Of a DNA stretch of 64,000 nucleotides, positions 62,300 to 64,000 are shown in pieces. The translations under genes and the position numbers were made by a program. The stretch is taken from assembly GCA_037039925.1 (NCBI GenBank), contig JAXRKP010000601.1:126001-190000 (forward strand), in the 5' to 3' direction. Positions within the stretch are counted from its first letter, which is position 1. Each line of letters starts with the position of its first letter. The notes below the pieces were generated by a model. That model saw only the letters and a program-made list of their open reading frames with translations, made no database searches and was not told the origin of the DNA. The DNA is from Doris montereyensis (taxonomy: Eukaryota; Mollusca; Gastropoda; Nudibranchia; Dorididae).

Positions 62300-62482
62300 A
62301 CTATGCCTCTTGTCGACCCAGAAGCGAAATGGGTAGTTAGGTCTATTCAAACTCGGTGAATGTAAAGGCAGTGTGAAAATCAATGGCAAAATACCACATT
62401 ATGCTGTATGTCTAGACAAATCAAGACTCTCCTCCTAGTCTTACGCTCAACTCTGACTCTGAGTATGGGATTTACTTTTTTA
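62300..62482 (+). mobile_element. SINE family 1, body only
   Basis: GTCGACCCAGAAGCGAAATG, AAATACCACATTATGCTGTA, CTTACGCTCAACTCTGA match 8525-8690; the tRNA head is missing. Confidence 0.65.
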
Positions 62483-62487
62483 CTGTC

Positions 62488-62800
62488 ACTCGATAGTCTA
62501 GATGCAAGGTGTCGGCATCTCAACCCAAAGGTCGTAGCCCCGCCGACGCTTGAAAAATTTTCTCGAGTTTTTCGAGTAAAATCTACGCCCCTGGTCCAGG
62601 TAGATGGATCGACGCCAATTCCCATTGGAGACGGACGCTAAAATTGAGGTCTCGTGTGCAGATCACAACACTCTGTGCACGTTTAAGATTCCTTAGCTGT
62701 TTGCAAGGAAATACAGGCAAAATAAAAAAATCCCACCGACTCCCCCCCCCCCCTCCCGAGATCACCTTAGTTTGTTGATGTCGTGGGTAAATCAAATCAA
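62488..62800 (+). mobile_element. SINE family 2, copy
   Basis: GATAGTCTAGATGCAAGGTG head, GGTAGATGGATCGACGCC and GTGTGCAGATCACAACACTC body; follows the family 1 copy directly. Confidence 0.72.
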
Positions 62801-62999
62801 ATTTAAAAACCTGCCGTTAATCACAGAAAGTCTTGAGAATTTCCTCATGTGACATCTGTCTGTCTCTAAGCCACCTTATTTGATGCATAGGAGTAAGACA
62901 GGGCTGTATCCTTAGTCCTCTTTTGATTATCAGAGATTTAGATTATAGAACCTAAACCAGATCTAGATCTATATATTACATCTATATTCTAGATATATA

Positions 63000-63351
63000 T
63001 AAGTGGATTCGTTATGTACAGGTAAACAAATAGACGAAATTATTGAGTTGTGGGTAAAATATGATATGTCTGCAATAAATGTTTGTAAATGGTTTAGGAA
63101 TTGAAACAAAAGATGAAGTTCTTTCAAGGCCGCACATCATTTCAGTCTATGGGTAGAAAGAACATGTGATAAAACAGCACCTCCCGGACAGAATAGTGCT
63201 GGAATGCCTACCATCTGAATAGAATGGGAAACTATCTTTCCCAAGGAACACAACTTCGAACCCAGCGTTGTTGGGGTTTAAGTGTAAGGGGCATTGTGGC
63301 TGGATGTGTAAGCAAACAGGTAATGTTATGGAACTATTCACAGTGTTTTCA

Positions 63352-63400
<49 letters not shown>

Positions 63401-63840
63401 ATCAGATCGGCCCTCATGACCCCTGGTATCAACAAGGCTCAGCTACTACATGAAGTGTGTATCCCATCAGGTCACCTTGTTCAAGTTTTGCAACGAAAGC
63501 TCTTTTTTTTTTATCAGCAAAGCAATCAGGGGCATTTTGTTGAGTTGAGTTGGCTGGACCACCGAGTCAAAGCTATTATTAGCGATGTCAGTCGTGCGCA
63601 AAGGGGCGAGGAGAGTTGAGGGAACGTGAACGCACGAACTAGCCACTCGGACTAGTCGTAGAACGAGGCTGCAGTCTGGCCAAAGTCCAAGGGCTATAAT
63701 CGATTGGTTGTTGGTTTCGACCTTGTCCATCACAGGCGATGATCTCAGGTTCAAGTTCAAGGTTTGGCTTGTATCCTGTGCATGTCTGCCGGCTGTGTGG
63801 AACCTTTTAATTTTATCCCTTGTTTTATATAAACAATAAA
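63000..63840. other. No gene recognised
   Basis: Holds a partial SINE 3 (63220-63300, minus), a (TC)n run at 63355-63398 and a family 4 fragment near 63722-63755. A frame at 63400-63490 (EIRSALMTPGINKAQLLHEV) has no recognised match. Confidence 0.4.
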
Positions 63841-64000
63841 CACAAAGTTCCTTCAATGTCATTACAGGCCATAGAGCCGGAGCTTATCCTGGTTTCTATG
63901 ACGTGAAGCAAAACAGCCCATCCACTGAAAGGTAGAATGGGAACTGATAAAGAAAGAAGCAAAACAGGTGATAATAATTACCTCCTGCACAGGACACGGA
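63840..64000 (-). mobile_element. SINE family 3, cut by the window end
   Basis: AAAGTTCCTTCAATGTCATT, GGCCATAGAGCCGGAGCTTA is the reverse complement of the SINE 3 3' end, as at 42985. Confidence 0.72.

Overview
Animal (metazoan) nuclear DNA. Introns have GT-AG boundaries, coding exons are short, and the sequence is packed with DNA transposons, tRNA-derived SINEs, LINE tails and minisatellites. The repeat style and the two recognisable genes suggest a lophotrochozoan, most likely a gastropod mollusc; the organism assignment is inference.

Two conserved genes converge tail to tail. The left gene (+ strand, 2040-9617) is the 3' half of a DNAJC2/MPP11/zuotin homologue: the zuotin-homology tail followed by two SANT domains. 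Its J domain lies left of the window. The right gene (- strand, coding 57294-32490, candidate first exon near 61.4-61.6 kb) is an SFMBT homologue (Scm-like with four MBT domains). It has a long low-complexity N terminus, an acidic patch, four MBT repeats, a SLED domain, a basic linker and a C-terminal SAM domain. Sixteen coding exons were placed by matching protein similarity with splice-site phase.

The roughly 22 kb between the genes (9.6-31.8 kb) shows no gene I recognise. It holds a near full-length broken piggyBac element (11187-14977) with a LINE 3' end inserted in it, two copies of a pogo-like non-autonomous transposon (15856-17874 and 18824-20044), MITEs, and many tandem arrays. Introns of both genes carry the same repeat families, including SINEs, MITEs and a pogo-like element nested in another repeat (45092-46043).

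The most interesting signals concern tandem repeats. One 1.3 kb minisatellite is the expansion of about 22 bp that is present once in a sister copy of the same transposon 3 kb away. Several other arrays touch exon boundaries and appear to be built from splice-site sequence. The last SFMBT exon is present as two incomplete copies and runs into a minisatellite. Both genes carry single-base indels that break the frame while splice phases remain consistent, so sequence or assembly error is the leading explanation and should be excluded before calling either gene broken.
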